64,000 nt of DNA from Cyclobacterium sp. 1_MG-2023 (GCF_030546805.1 NZ_JAUOPC010000007.1:186001-250000), one strand, 5' to 3'; shown: positions 53,496-63,481, counted from the first letter of the stretch. Program-made: numbers and translations. Notes: generated from the letters alone by a model not told the origin.

Positions 53496-54977
53496 CTAAT
53501 AAGCCTTAGCGAAAAGCACTCTCCCTGTTGAAGGAGCTCCTGTTAGTATGCATTTGCCCTCCTCTTGAACCTGATCTAAAGGTATGCATCGAATGGTAGC
53601 CTTTGTCTTTTCCTTAATTTTCTCTTCAGTTTCAGCTGTACCATCCCAATGAGCAGAAACAAACCCTCCTTTATTGTTCAAGGTTTCAACAAATTCTTCC
53701 CAGCTGTCTACCGCTGTTGTTTTTTCCTCGGTAAAAGATTTGGCTTTTTGATAAATACTGGATTGAATTTCGTCTAATGTTTCTTTGATTTTACCAATCA
53801 AATCCTCTGTCTCAAAATTCACCAGGGTTTTAGAAAAATCGTCCCTTCGGGCCATTTCCACTGTTTTATTTTTGAGATCCCTCGGACCAATACCCAGCCT
53901 CAAAGGCACGCCTTTTAGCTCGTATTCAGCAAACTTCCACCCGGGCTTGTAAGTATCCCTGTCATCAAACTTCACTGAAATTCCAATTTCATCCAATTGA
54001 TCCACTATTTCCAGTGCTTTTGCCCTTATCTCGGCAAGCTCTTCCTCACTCTTAAAAATTGGAACGATTACTACTTGAATAGGTGCCAACTTGGGAGGCA
54101 ATACCAAACCTCTGTCATCAGAGTGTGCCATGATTAAGGCTCCCATCAATCGGGTACTCACACCCCAGCTTGTCCCCCATACATGATCTAGACCACCATC
54201 TTTGGTAGCAAACTTTACATCAAAAGCCTTGGCAAAATTTTGGCCTAGAAAATGGGATGTACCTGCCTGAAGGGCTTTTCCATCCTGCATCATGGCCTCA
54301 ATACAATAAGTCGATTCAGCACCTGCAAATTTTTCACTTTCACTTTTCACTCCTTTTATAACAGGCATAGCCATGTACCGCTCTGCAAAATCTGCATAAA
54401 CGTTCATCATCTGCAATGTCTCTTGCTCTGCTTCTTTTTTAGTCGCATGAGCAGTATGTCCTTCTTGCCATAAAAACTCTGCAGTCCTAAGAAACAGTCT
54501 TGTTCGCATTTCCCAGCGAACCACATTGGCCCATTGATTAATAAGTAAAGGTAAATCTCTGTACGATTGAATCCAGTTTTTATAGGTGCTCCATATTACC
54601 GTCTCGGAGGTAGGCCTCACAATTAATTCTTCTTCAAGTTTGGCATCCGGATCTACAATGACCCCTTTCCCTGATTCATCTGTTTTCAGACGATAATGAG
54701 TGACAACTGCACACTCTTTAGCAAAGCCCTCCACATGACTCGCTTCCTTGGAGAGATACGATTTTGGTATAAACAATGGGAAGTAAGCATTGGTATGTCC
54801 GGTTTTTTTAAACATCCGATCTAACTCTGCCTGCATTTTTTCCCATATACTAAAACCGTATGGTTTAATCACCATACAGCCCCTGACAGCACTATTTTCA
54901 GCCAAGTCCGCTCTTTTAACCAATTCATTGTACCACAGGGAATAATCCTCACTACGTTTCGGTAAACCTTTACTCAT
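53496..54977 (-). CDS. proS: Prolyl-tRNA synthetase, archaeal/eukaryotic type
   Basis: Charges tRNA-Pro. At 493 residues it has no editing insertion between motifs 2 and 3 and has the extra C-terminal domain, so it is the type 3 (archaeal-like) ProRS. Seen: motif 1 region [28 protein letters not shown] and the motif 2 [24 protein letters not shown]-type block, motif 3 [13 protein letters not shown] near 269-281, and the end [19 protein letters not shown] single gene with its own terminator. Confidence 0.96.
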   Translation of the reverse strand: MSKGLPKRSEDYSLWYNELVKRADLAENSAVRGCMVIKPYGFSIWEKMQAELDRMFKKTGHTNAYFPLFIPKSYLSKEASHVEGFAKECAVVTHYRLKTDESGKGVIVDPDAKLEEELIVRPTSETVIWSTYKNWIQSYRDLPLLINQWANVVRWEMRTRLFLRTAEFLWQEGHTAHATKKEAEQETLQMMNVYADFAERYMAMPVIKGVKSESEKFAGAESTYCIEAMMQDGKALQAGTSHFLGQNFAKAFDVKFATKDGGLDHVWGTSWGVSTRLMGALIMAHSDDRGLVLPPKLAPIQVVIVPIFKSEEELAEIRAKALEIVDQLDEIGISVKFDDRDTYKPGWKFAEYELKGVPLRLGIGPRDLKNKTVEMARRDDFSKTLVNFETEDLIGKIKETLDEIQSSIYQKAKSFTEEKTTAVDSWEEFVETLNNKGGFVSAHWDGTAETEEKIKEKTKATIRCIPLDQVQEEGKCILTGAPSTGRVLFAKAY

Positions 54978-55032
54978 TATTATTTCTTTGTTGTAATAAA
55001 AAAACTCTTTATCTTAGAATCGTGATTTGTGA

Positions 55033-55040
55033 CAAATATA
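55033..55040 (-). promoter_or_regulatory. Candidate -7 element for proS
   Basis: Minus-strand TATATTTG fits TAnnTTTG about 56 bp before the proS ATG and overlaps a palindrome ATTTGT-G-ACAAAT. No clear -33 element was found. Confidence 0.28.
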
Positions 55041-55109
55041 AATTAAAAAATGATAACCCTCTTGCTATATCCTCGTATATAGTAGGTGAGGAATAAACTA
55101 AATATCAAT

Positions 55110-56459
55110 ATGATTAATTTTAATCCAATTCGGACAATGGGTGCATTTGCGATTTTAGGCCTAGCAGCCTGTAGCACCAGCTACCAAGCCAGTAACATGG
55201 GCGGGGAAGTCGACAATTTGTACTTTATGGCTTCAGATGCAAGAATTGCAACTGAATATGCTGTAAGTAATAATAATCCGGAAAACTTTAAGGAAATTGA
55301 ACAAATCCGCGATATTGATGGAGAAGTGGAGAACTTTTCTGCCAAGAACGTCAACCCGGAATATATAGCTAAATATCAAAGTTCAGCAGTGCCAGCTGCA
55401 GAGGAATCAACGGTATATTTTGATGATTCGGAAGGCCAAACTGAATTTGGCACGGATGATCCCAATATAAATGCATACGACAACTACTCCAATTATAATG
55501 GAAGTGGATCTGTAACCAATAATTACTTCATGAACCCAATGATGGGATTTGGAATGTCTTCCATGATGATGAGAAGCATGTACAGCCCCTATTACGGTTT
55601 TGGAGGTATGGGTTATTATGATCCTTTCTTTAACTCCGGATTTGGGTTTAACTCAGGTTTTGGGTTGATGCCAAGATTTGGCATGTCCTTGGGGTTTGGT
55701 TTTGGAAATCCTTATTACGGCAGTGGTTTTGGGTTTTATGATCCATACATGGCTTACGGTTTAAGATCAGGATTTGGTTATTACGGACGTGGTCTTGGTT
55801 ATTATCCAACAGTAGTCGTTTTACCCGGAGGATCTGAAGCCAATAGGAGAACCGTTGTACAAGGAGCAAGACCTTACAGATCTTCTTCACTTGCTAATGC
55901 TACAACATCAAGTAGAAGCAGAAGCATTGCAAGTCCAACTGCTTCCAGAGCTTCAGCAAGAAGAGAAGCAATGTCAACAAGCTCAAGCGCTGTTTCTAGA
56001 AACAGGTCTACTGCTACCAGTAACTCTTTTAGCAGGTCTCAAAATGATTATTATAATGCTGCATCTGCAGCTCCTTCCAGGAGAAACATCAATAGCCCGG
56101 CCATGAATAGGTCAGGAAACACTTCTACAAGAAGTAGCTACGGCACAAGCAGAAATACCAACAGTACTTATAGGTCTACAGCACCTTCTAGTAGCAGATC
56201 AAGAACCTACAGTGGATCATCTAGCAGCAATAGCAGGTCTCAGTATGGTACATCAAGATCTACAAGAAGTTCTTCTTCATCACCTTCTTATAACAGAAGT
56301 ACAAGAACGAATTCGTCAACGTATCAAAGATCTACTAGCCCTAGCAGATCAAGCACATATTCTTCACCATCACGTTCTTCATCTTCCTATAGCGCTCCAA
56401 GAAGCTCAGGAGGATCATCTAGAAGTGTTGGTAGTAGCAGTAGTAGAAGAGGGAATTAA
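55110..56459 (+). CDS. Low-complexity Ser/Arg-rich lipoprotein
   Basis: An unrecognised exported protein of about 449 residues. Seen: a hydrophobic start with lipobox LGLAAC; a short ordered acidic domain to about 140; then a Gly/Phe/Tyr/Met-rich middle (about 145-245) with repeats such as GFGFNSGFG and YYG; then a Ser/Arg/Thr/Tyr-rich tail of about 190 residues with SRS and SSS units. The composition suggests a disordered or aggregating surface protein. A GTG at 55086 is in frame; the ATG at 55110 is preferred, and 55137 is possible. Function unknown. Confidence 0.75.
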   Translation: MINFNPIRTMGAFAILGLAACSTSYQASNMGGEVDNLYFMASDARIATEYAVSNNNPENFKEIEQIRDIDGEVENFSAKNVNPEYIAKYQSSAVPAAEESTVYFDDSEGQTEFGTDDPNINAYDNYSNYNGSGSVTNNYFMNPMMGFGMSSMMMRSMYSPYYGFGGMGYYDPFFNSGFGFNSGFGLMPRFGMSLGFGFGNPYYGSGFGFYDPYMAYGLRSGFGYYGRGLGYYPTVVVLPGGSEANRRTVVQGARPYRSSSLANATTSSRSRSIASPTASRASARREAMSTSSSAVSRNRSTATSNSFSRSQNDYYNAASAAPSRRNINSPAMNRSGNTSTRSSYGTSRNTNSTYRSTAPSSSRSRTYSGSSSSNSRSQYGTSRSTRSSSSSPSYNRSTRTNSSTYQRSTSPSRSSTYSSPSRSSSSYSAPRSSGGSSRSVGSSSSRRGN

Positions 56460-56473
56460 TTCCCTCTTTTTTT
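56448..56473 (+). terminator. Terminator overlapping the stop of the Ser/Arg-rich gene
   Basis: AGAGGGAATT pairs with AATTCCCTCT, followed by a run of T. The stop codon TAA (56457-56459) lies at the centre of the palindrome. Confidence 0.78.
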
Positions 56474-56733
56474 ACTTTTATTCCTCCCCAATGTCATTCA
56501 ATACTTTTTTATGCTTTGAATTCCGCCTTAAAATTCAAAGTCATTTTCATCTATACCCAATCACCTAAATACCTGCACTTGAAATAACGTTTTACCTAAC
56601 CTAATTGTGGCAATTTCCGTTTGGATAGTATCGCTACATTAATCAATACCTACTTGGAGATTTGGAAGCTTCATGATCTGCTTCCTTATCAAATTAGGAT
56701 TAAAACAAAAAACAAGGATTTAATATAATTGAC

Positions 56734-58215
56734 ATGAAAGGATTTAAATTGATTTTATCTTTATCTGCTTTGCTTGCCTTACATATTAGTGAGACAAGGG
56801 CCCAAAGCGGATATGCTGAAGACGCTTTACGATTTAGCCAATTCGGGTCTACCGGAACAGCAAGAATTAATGCGCTTGGAGGAACAGGGAATTCTCTTGG
56901 AGGTGATATAAGCAATATACATAACAATCCTGCAGGATTAGGATTTTACCAAAATTCAGAGTTCAGTTTCACCGCTGCATACAGTGACTGGAATGCAGCC
57001 ACATCATTATTGAACCAAACAGAAAACTTTAATGCAACCAATTTTTCCATACCAAACCTTGGGGTGGTCATCAGCAAAGCAAAAGCCCCCCTTGAAGTAG
57101 GTGACTGGAGAGGAGGTTCTTTTGGTATCAGCATCAATAGACAAGCCACTTATAATAATGACTTTGGGTATTTCTCAAGTCAAGATGGCCAAGGCTCTAT
57201 CCTTGATTATTACGTAGATGATTATAACAATTATGGCGTTCCGGGTGGAACGGACGGTTTGTTTTTTGATGCATTCCTTATAAACCCTATTGAAGATGGA
57301 GACGGATATGTTCTATCTCCAAATGCAGATGAATCATATCCGGTAGAGAAAATGGAAAAGGTAGAAAATGAAGGATCCATGTCCGAGATTAATTTCTCCT
57401 ACGGGGGCAATTATAAAAACAAATTGTTTCTCGGCGCTTCACTTGGAATCAACTCCGTATCTTTCAGGTCCACCAAGACCTACAATGAGGAATTCTTTGA
57501 TGATAACAACCAGACTTCTCTTTTCAGTTCTCTACAAGAAAACCTATACTTGAGTGGCACAGGAGTTAATCTTGGACTGGGCGTTATTTACAAGCCCGTA
57601 GATGAGCTAAATGTAGGATTAAACTTCAAATCCCCAACCTGGTACCAAATCAATGAGGAATACGATGCCGATATTTTCGCGAATTTTTACCCCCCATATC
57701 AGGATTCCCAATATGGAAGTATCTCTGAATCTGACGCCCAAACAGACATCTTTGTAAGTAGTTATAACTTAAGAAGCCCAATGCGTTTGGGTGGTGGTCT
57801 CACCTATTTCTTTGGTAAGAATGGTTTTATTACCGCCGATGTTAATTATTTGGACTATAGTTCCGCTAACATCCGATCCAATGTATTTAATCCGGAAATG
57901 GACAACCAGGATATCAATAATTTATACGGCCAAACGATCAACTATAGCTTGGGTGGAGAGTTTAGGTTTGACATGTTCAGACTAAGAGCAGGCTATGCTT
58001 ATTACGGCGACCCATTAGCTAATCCGGGTACCACTGACCGAAGCACCAACCAAATCTCTGGAGGAGTGGGTGTGAAACTGTCCGGTTTCAGCATAGATTT
58101 TGGCCTAGTAAACAGTAAGTTTAATGGCTATTATTCCTCTTATCCGGGTGCTGACCTTGCGGTCATTGACAACAACAGAACTACAGGTATGCTTACCCTA
58201 GGGTTTAGCTTCTAA
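56734..58215 (+). CDS. OmpP1/FadL-like outer-membrane protein
   Basis: A 493-residue protein with a signal peptide (cleavage near TRA-QSG) and a beta-barrel-like remainder. Seen: ARINALGGTGNSLGGDISNIHNNPAGLGF near 46-74, the NPAGL motif typical of FadL/OmpP1 N-termini, and a terminal strand ending in aromatic Phe (TGMLTLGFSF). FadL proteins carry hydrophobic substrates across the outer membrane; the substrate here is unknown. Its 3' end overlaps the convergent aroK gene by 18 bp, and its terminator is inside aroK. Confidence 0.82.
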   Translation: MKGFKLILSLSALLALHISETRAQSGYAEDALRFSQFGSTGTARINALGGTGNSLGGDISNIHNNPAGLGFYQNSEFSFTAAYSDWNAATSLLNQTENFNATNFSIPNLGVVISKAKAPLEVGDWRGGSFGISINRQATYNNDFGYFSSQDGQGSILDYYVDDYNNYGVPGGTDGLFFDAFLINPIEDGDGYVLSPNADESYPVEKMEKVENEGSMSEINFSYGGNYKNKLFLGASLGINSVSFRSTKTYNEEFFDDNNQTSLFSSLQENLYLSGTGVNLGLGVIYKPVDELNVGLNFKSPTWYQINEEYDADIFANFYPPYQDSQYGSISESDAQTDIFVSSYNLRSPMRLGGGLTYFFGKNGFITADVNYLDYSSANIRSNVFNPEMDNQDINNLYGQTINYSLGGEFRFDMFRLRAGYAYYGDPLANPGTTDRSTNQISGGVGVKLSGFSIDFGLVNSKFNGYYSSYPGADLAVIDNNRTTGMLTLGFSF

Positions 58216-58731
58216 TAAGGGCAACCAATTTGCTATCAACAACTCAGGGGAACTGTCTTCTCCCCTGAGTTTTATTTTTGCCTTTTCGTAATAGGCATTT
58301 CTTTGGGAATGCATATCCTTCAGTTTGAGAATGATTTGAGGGGTATCAAGACTAGAGAACAAAGGCCTTATGGCCACCTGGGTATTGGTTAACCGCTCCA
58401 GAATATTATTTAAAGGAACATCCAAATAAACAGAAACCCCTTTTTTGTTAATCAAGGCCATGTTTTCATTATAGCAAGGTGCACCACCTCCTGTTGCCAA
58501 AACAAAGGTCTCCTTTTTATCAAGGACTTCTTCCAAAACTGAAGTCTCCAATTTTCTAAAGTATCCTTCGCCTTTAGATGAAAAGATTTCAGAAATTGCT
58601 TTCCCTGCCTTGGCTTCAATTAAATCATCCAAATCATAAAAAGGCCAATTTAACTTTACTGCGAGGGACTTTCCCAAAGTAGACTTCCCACTCCCGGGCA
58701 TTCCTACCAATACAATTTTCTTTGCATCCAT
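58198..58731 (-). CDS. aroK: Shikimate kinase
   Basis: Phosphorylates shikimate in the chorismate pathway. Seen: Walker A GMPGSGKST (about 9-17), shikimate-binding DLDDLIEAKAG (about 34-44), and ATGGGAPCY (about 79-87). Length 177 is normal. Its start overlaps the stop of the DoxX gene by one base (TAATG), so it is coupled to DoxX and DUF1599 upstream. The last 18 bases overlap the FadL-like gene on the other strand. Confidence 0.95.
   Translation of the reverse strand: MDAKKIVLVGMPGSGKSTLGKSLAVKLNWPFYDLDDLIEAKAGKAISEIFSSKGEGYFRKLETSVLEEVLDKKETFVLATGGGAPCYNENMALINKKGVSVYLDVPLNNILERLTNTQVAIRPLFSSLDTPQIILKLKDMHSQRNAYYEKAKIKLRGEDSSPELLIANWLPLLEAKP
58241..58280 (+). terminator. Terminator of the FadL-like gene inside aroK
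   Basis: AACTCAGGGG pairs perfectly with CCCCTGAGTT around an 11-nt loop, then TTATTTTT on the plus strand only. It lies antisense within the aroK coding sequence, 25 bp after the FadL-like stop. Confidence 0.72.
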
Positions 58732-59837
58732 TATTTGGAAAATATAGTTTGAGCTATTTCAGGTGTGGGAGCATTTCGATAATGAAACTTTTTAAGCACC
58801 GTTCCTTCTTCAAGAAAAACCAATCCGGGATTGGACCTAATAATGGTTTTGACTACAGTAGCATCAGCCATATAAGAGCTTACCCGAAGGCCTTTTTCCT
58901 GCAAAAATTCATTCATCTTTTCTTCAGATGAAGCGGCTACCCAATGTACATTCACAGCTGTTCCCTGAAAAGAATTAATTAATGCACTAATTCTATCCAG
59001 TTCCCCTACTGAAAGCGTTATTTTATCAATATTGCTGGATAAGATCAACAGTTGCTTGCCTTGAAGTATTTCTTCCGTATGGTCACCAGCCTCATTCCAT
59101 ATGGCAAAATCCGATATTTTTGGTAAAACTTCAGGGTTTTTCAAAGTCATTTCTACGAAAGTTAAACTTTCATCACTGGGATATTCATCAAATACAAGCT
59201 GCTCGCCATCTTTCTCCATTAAGTAAGAATATTTCAAAGCCGCTGAGGGCTGCATGGCTTTGGAGATATTTACCCCTTCTTTAAAGGCCCTGAAATCAAT
59301 AAAGGGAAGGTTTCTTATGGAGTAAATCGCCAATACCAAAGACATTACAAATGCACCTATGGTAAGCCATTTGCCAAATATATTGTATTTCATGGGCAAA
59401 TACTTTCTAAAGACCAGCATAAACACAATCATCACCAGCAAAACAATATCTTTATAAAAGGATTCCCATGGAGTCAACTTGATCGCATCACCAAAACAAC
59501 CACAATCCGTTACTTTATTGAAATAGGCGGAATAGAAGGTGAGAAAAGTAAAGAATAGAATCATTGCCAGCAAAAGGAAAATGGCACGTTTCAATCTCCA
59601 TCCCACTAAGAGCATCACGCCCAAAGCCACTTCCACCACTACCAAAAACACAGATATCGGCAAAGAAATTGCTTTCAAGTGTTCGAAAATTGGAGCTATA
59701 TCCGTTGCAAAGACATCAAAGTACTCCTCCATTTTAATGGAAGTACCTACCGGATCATTTACTTTGATAAGACCTGAAAAAATAAAAAGCCCTCCTACAA
59801 GTATTCTAGAAATTAAGACTAATGTTCTAATTATCAT
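58731..59837 (-). CDS. DoxX-like BT_3928-family membrane protein
   Basis: A 368-residue protein. The N-terminal half (to about 180) has four or five membrane helices of DoxX type with GLIFSGLIKVNDPVGT-like start and a conserved DCGCFGDA motif near 111-118. The C-terminal half is a soluble, thioredoxin-like region without a CxxC. The family is restricted to Bacteroidota and sits next to aroK and DUF1599. A redox role is plausible from DoxX and the CGCFGD motif, but unproven. Its start overlaps the DUF1599 stop by 11 bp. Confidence 0.88.
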   Translation of the reverse strand: MIIRTLVLISRILVGGLFIFSGLIKVNDPVGTSIKMEEYFDVFATDIAPIFEHLKAISLPISVFLVVVEVALGVMLLVGWRLKRAIFLLLAMILFFTFLTFYSAYFNKVTDCGCFGDAIKLTPWESFYKDIVLLVMIVFMLVFRKYLPMKYNIFGKWLTIGAFVMSLVLAIYSIRNLPFIDFRAFKEGVNISKAMQPSAALKYSYLMEKDGEQLVFDEYPSDESLTFVEMTLKNPEVLPKISDFAIWNEAGDHTEEILQGKQLLILSSNIDKITLSVGELDRISALINSFQGTAVNVHWVAASSEEKMNEFLQEKGLRVSSYMADATVVKTIIRSNPGLVFLEEGTVLKKFHYRNAPTPEIAQTIFSK

Positions 59838-60375
59838 TTTGGTTCAATTTAATCATACAGAAAACAGCATAATTGAGCATGTCTTGATAATTGGCCACTA
59901 CCCCTTCAGAAACAATTGTTTGTCCTTGATTGTCCTCAATCTGTTTTACCCTGTACAGCTTCATTAAGATGATATCTGTAATAGAAGAAACCCGCATACC
60001 TCTCCAAGCTTCTCCGTAATCGTGGTTTTTATTGGCTAAAAGATCTTTGGTTTCCTCCACCCATTTGTCATATATGGGTTCTAATTCTTCAAAAGACAAT
60101 TCCATTCTTGGATCAGCAAGCAAATCATTTTGCATAAGTGCTATAAGGCAATAATTGATGATCCCGATAAATTCGTCCTTAATGGGGTCCATTACCTTCT
60201 GTGTGCCCTTTTCCTGAATGGATCTAATCCGTTGTGCTTTTATGAAAATCTGGTCTGTCAGGGAAGGAAGTCTCAAAATCCTCCATGCCGTACCATAATC
60301 TTGGGTTTTCTTCTTAAAAAGTTCTTTACAAAGGCCAATAACTTCATTATATTCGCTTGCGGTTTGCGTTTCCAA
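59827..60375 (-). CDS. DUF1599 protein with two repeated domains
   Basis: A 182-residue cytoplasmic protein of DUF1599 (nucleotide-modification-associated domain 1). The domain occurs twice: KKKTQDYGTAWRILRLPSLTD (about 17-37) and LANKNHDYGEAWRGMRVSSITD (about 112-133), both followed by similar helices. The family is linked by context to nucleotide modification or hydrolysis, with no firm function. It is first in the operon DUF1599 - DoxX - aroK and divergent from folP, with only 14 bp between the two start codons, so the promoters must overlap. Confidence 0.88.
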   Translation of the reverse strand: METQTASEYNEVIGLCKELFKKKTQDYGTAWRILRLPSLTDQIFIKAQRIRSIQEKGTQKVMDPIKDEFIGIINYCLIALMQNDLLADPRMELSFEELEPIYDKWVEETKDLLANKNHDYGEAWRGMRVSSITDIILMKLYRVKQIEDNQGQTIVSEGVVANYQDMLNYAVFCMIKLNQNDN

Positions 60376-60389
60376 AGCACCGGTGTTTT

Positions 60390-61274
60390 ATGTTAGAAAA
60401 TTCACATTCATTATATAAATTCGAAGATACTTTATTTCCCCCAAAAATAACACTTCAAATCAAAGGAAAGCTTTTTACTTTAGACAAGCCATGGATTATG
60501 GGGATCATCAACAGTACTCCTGATTCTTTTTACGACAAGAGCAGAACGACGGGTCAATCGCAGGAGGTTTTGACAAAAGCAGCAAAGATGATTGAGGAAG
60601 GTGCGGATATTTTAGACATCGGCGGCTATAGTTCTAGACCGGGTGCTGCTGCAGTGTCGGAAAAAGAGGAACTTAATAGAGTAATTCACGTTATTAAGAG
60701 TATAAAAGACAATTTTCCGGACATTTTGATTTCTATTGATACTTTTAGAGCCAAAGTGGCCAAAGAAGCTGTCAAAGCAGGCGCTGACATGGTTAATGAC
60801 ATCTCTGGTGGAGGTTTAGATCCGGAAATGTTTGCAGCAGTAGGTGGTTTAGGGGTTCCTTATATTTGCATGCATATGAAAGGAAACCCTCAAACAATGC
60901 AAAATTTTTCCGAATATGTTGACATAAAAAAAGAAATTGGATATTTTTTTTCGGAAAAAATTGAAAAGTGCTATAAAGCTGGCATAAAAGATGTAATACT
61001 TGATATTGGACTGGGTTTTTCCAAGACATTGGAACAAAACTACAGGCTTATACAAAATTTTTCTTATTTTAAATCATTGAAGCTGCCGCTATTGATCGGA
61101 GCATCGAGAAAATCGATGATATATAAATTATTAAAAAACAGCCCTGAAGAGGCGTTAAACGGGACCACAGCCTTGCATATGGCTGCCCTTATAAACGGCG
61201 CCAAAATAGTAAGGGTACATGATGTAAAAGAAGCAAACGAAACTTTAAAAATATATAAACAAATCTATACTTGA
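60390..61274 (+). CDS. folP: Dihydropteroate synthase
   Basis: Joins p-aminobenzoate to the pterin pyrophosphate in folate synthesis; target of sulfonamides. Seen: MGIINSTPDSFYD (about 37-49), DIGGYSSRPGAA near 77-88, SIDTFRAKVA, and the C-terminal RVHDVKE. The open frame extends to a TTG at 60357, but the ATG at 60390 gives 294 residues and avoids overlap with DUF1599. Its stop overlaps the start of cdaA (TTGA), so the two are translationally coupled. Confidence 0.95.
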   Translation: MLENSHSLYKFEDTLFPPKITLQIKGKLFTLDKPWIMGIINSTPDSFYDKSRTTGQSQEVLTKAAKMIEEGADILDIGGYSSRPGAAAVSEKEELNRVIHVIKSIKDNFPDILISIDTFRAKVAKEAVKAGADMVNDISGGGLDPEMFAAVGGLGVPYICMHMKGNPQTMQNFSEYVDIKKEIGYFFSEKIEKCYKAGIKDVILDIGLGFSKTLEQNYRLIQNFSYFKSLKLPLLIGASRKSMIYKLLKNSPEEALNGTTALHMAALINGAKIVRVHDVKEANETLKIYKQIYT

Positions 61275-62137
61275 ATCTACTCTTTAAAATAGGTTTTCTA
61301 GACATTTCTCTGGTCAATCTTATAGACATTACACTGGTAAGTATACTGATTTATCAGGTTTATAAATTGATGAGGGGAAGTGTGGCCATTAAGATTTTTT
61401 TAGGCTTTCTTTCCATTTATCTGATTTATTTGGTTGTAAGTGCGGCTCAAATGGAGCTCCTGACCATTATTTTGGGCCAATTTATGGGGGTTGGTGTATT
61501 GGCCGCAATCATTTTGTTTCAGCAGGAAATCAGGAAGTTTCTCCTCATTGTGGGTAAATCTTCCATATTTTCTAATGAAAACTTATGGCAAGAATTATTA
61601 TTTTGGAGGAAAAGAGAAAGTCAGGCATTCAATGTTACTCCTATTATTGAAGCTTCCAAAACATTATCAGGGAGTAGCACGGGAGCCTTAATTGTGATTT
61701 CAAAGAATTCTGAATTAAAATTTTATGCAGAAAGTGGTGACTTGATAGATGCAGTAGTCTCTAAGCGACTATTGGTTTCTATTTTCAACAAGTACAGCCC
61801 CCTGCATGATGGTGGTGTGATTATTTTTAATGGGAGGGTAAAAGCAGCAAGGTGTATTCTCCCTGTTACAGAAAGAGAAGTACCTGCACAATTTGGGCTT
61901 CGCCACAGGGCAGCCATAGGCATGTCCGAAGCCACTGATTCACTGATCCTAATTGTCTCCGAAGAAACCGGACAGGTTTCCTTGGCAAAAAATGGAAAAA
62001 TACTGCACAATCTTTCTTTTCAAGAAGTCAGGGAAATGATCAATAATTACCTGACCGGAGAGGAGATTGATGACAAGTTTGAACCCTTGACACAATCGGA
62101 AAAAATGGCTGAATTAAAGCGGATCTCTGAACTTTAA
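61271..62137 (+). CDS. cdaA: Diadenylate cyclase CdaA
   Basis: Makes cyclic di-AMP from two ATP. Seen: three N-terminal membrane helices (about 15-95), the DAC domain with DGG at 180-182 (the DGA motif) and RHR at 211-213 (GLRHRAAIGMSE), and a C-terminal helix. Length 288 is normal. The start is TTG: it overlaps the folP stop as TTGA, and the next in-frame ATG (residue 35) would remove the first membrane helix, so the TTG is well supported. No CdaR or phosphodiesterase gene is nearby. Confidence 0.94.
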   Translation: MNLLFKIGFLDISLVNLIDITLVSILIYQVYKLMRGSVAIKIFLGFLSIYLIYLVVSAAQMELLTIILGQFMGVGVLAAIILFQQEIRKFLLIVGKSSIFSNENLWQELLFWRKRESQAFNVTPIIEASKTLSGSSTGALIVISKNSELKFYAESGDLIDAVVSKRLLVSIFNKYSPLHDGGVIIFNGRVKAARCILPVTEREVPAQFGLRHRAAIGMSEATDSLILIVSEETGQVSLAKNGKILHNLSFQEVREMINNYLTGEEIDDKFEPLTQSEKMAELKRISEL

Positions 62138-62142
62138 AGTTT

Positions 62143-63339
62143 TTATTCAATTACTCCCAGAGATTTCCCCACCTCACTAAATGCTTCAATGGCACGGTCA
62201 AGATCCCCTCTCTCATGGGCAGCTGATAACTGGACCCTGATTCTTGCTTGTCCCTTTGGCACTACAGGATAATAAAAACCAATCACATAAATGCCCTTCT
62301 CCAGCAATTCACTGGCCATTTTCTGGGCCAATGGCGCATCGTAAAGCATAATGGGTACAATCGGATGTGTCCCTTCTTTGATGGCAAAACCCGCCTTTTG
62401 AATACCTTCCCTGAAATACATGGTGTTTTCTTCCAGCTTATCCCTTAAAGCAGTGGTTTCTGATAAGAGATCAAAAATAGCTATGGAAGCACCGGTAATG
62501 GCAGGTGCCAAGGTATTGGAAAATAAATAAGGTCTGGATTTTTGACGAAGGGTAGCAATTATTTCTTTTCTACCTGAGGTAAAACCTCCGGAGGCTCCAC
62601 CCAAAGCCTTACCCAAGGTCCCAGTTATGATGTCTACCTTGCCCATCACTCCTTTAAGTTCATGTACCCCTCTACCCGATTGCCCAAGGAAACCGGTTGA
62701 ATGACACTCATCAGACATTACCAAGGCCCTGTATTGCGCTGCAAGGGCAACAATTCTATCCAACTGAGCGATGGTCCCATCCATGGAAAAAGCCCCATCT
62801 GTCACGATTATTTTATGTTTGGCTCCTTTTTGATCAGCCGCTTTGAGTTGCTCTTCAAGATCTGCCATATCATTGTGCTTGTACCTAAAGCGCATGGCTT
62901 TGCACAATCTCACCCCATCTATAATGGATGCATGATTTAAAGCATCTGAAATAATTGCATCTTCAGCACCTAAAATAGGTTCAAACACTCCTCCATTCGC
63001 ATCAAAAGCTGCTGCATAAAGAATGGTATCTTCTGTACCTAAAAATTTTGAGATCTTATCCTCCAAAGTTTTATGGATGTCCTGAGTTCCACAAATAAAT
63101 CGAACAGAAGACATCCCGTAACCATGACTATCGATGGCAGCCTTGGCTGCTTCAATCACCTTGGGATGACTTGAAAGCCCCAGGTAATTATTGGCACAAA
63201 AATTCAATACTTCACTCCCATCTTCAAGGGTGATTTTTGCCCCTTGTGGAGACTTTATGATTCTTTCACTTTTGTATAACCCTTCATTTTTGAGGTTATT
63301 CAGGTCTTTTTGAAGTTTTTCTCTCAATGTGTCAAACAT
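62143..63339 (-). CDS. kbl: Glycine C-acetyltransferase (2-amino-3-ketobutyrate CoA ligase)
   Basis: PLP enzyme that splits 2-amino-3-ketobutyrate with CoA to glycine and acetyl-CoA. Seen: [16 protein letters not shown] near 46-61, [17 protein letters not shown] near 131-147, [15 protein letters not shown] near 210-224, and the PLP-lysine region [13 protein letters not shown] near 241-253. Its 398 residues match Kbl. It is divergent from the threonine dehydrogenase gene. Confidence 0.95.
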   Translation of the reverse strand: MFDTLREKLQKDLNNLKNEGLYKSERIIKSPQGAKITLEDGSEVLNFCANNYLGLSSHPKVIEAAKAAIDSHGYGMSSVRFICGTQDIHKTLEDKISKFLGTEDTILYAAAFDANGGVFEPILGAEDAIISDALNHASIIDGVRLCKAMRFRYKHNDMADLEEQLKAADQKGAKHKIIVTDGAFSMDGTIAQLDRIVALAAQYRALVMSDECHSTGFLGQSGRGVHELKGVMGKVDIITGTLGKALGGASGGFTSGRKEIIATLRQKSRPYLFSNTLAPAITGASIAIFDLLSETTALRDKLEENTMYFREGIQKAGFAIKEGTHPIVPIMLYDAPLAQKMASELLEKGIYVIGFYYPVVPKGQARIRVQLSAAHERGDLDRAIEAFSEVGKSLGVIE

Positions 63340-63481
63340 AAGCCAAAAATCAGTTTAATGATGTAATTAGGTAATGGGTTTAAATTATACTTAAACTTAC
63401 GATTTTCAGGGAATAATGACACATTATTGTAATAAAATTCTGAAATTGGCAGATGAGACACAGTAAATCAAAATAAACCCT

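Noticed and set aside
55860-56455. Apparent repeat array, considered as CRISPR or tandem satellite
   Set aside because: The repetition comes from Ser/Arg/Thr codons in frame with the protein. There are no constant repeats with unique spacers.
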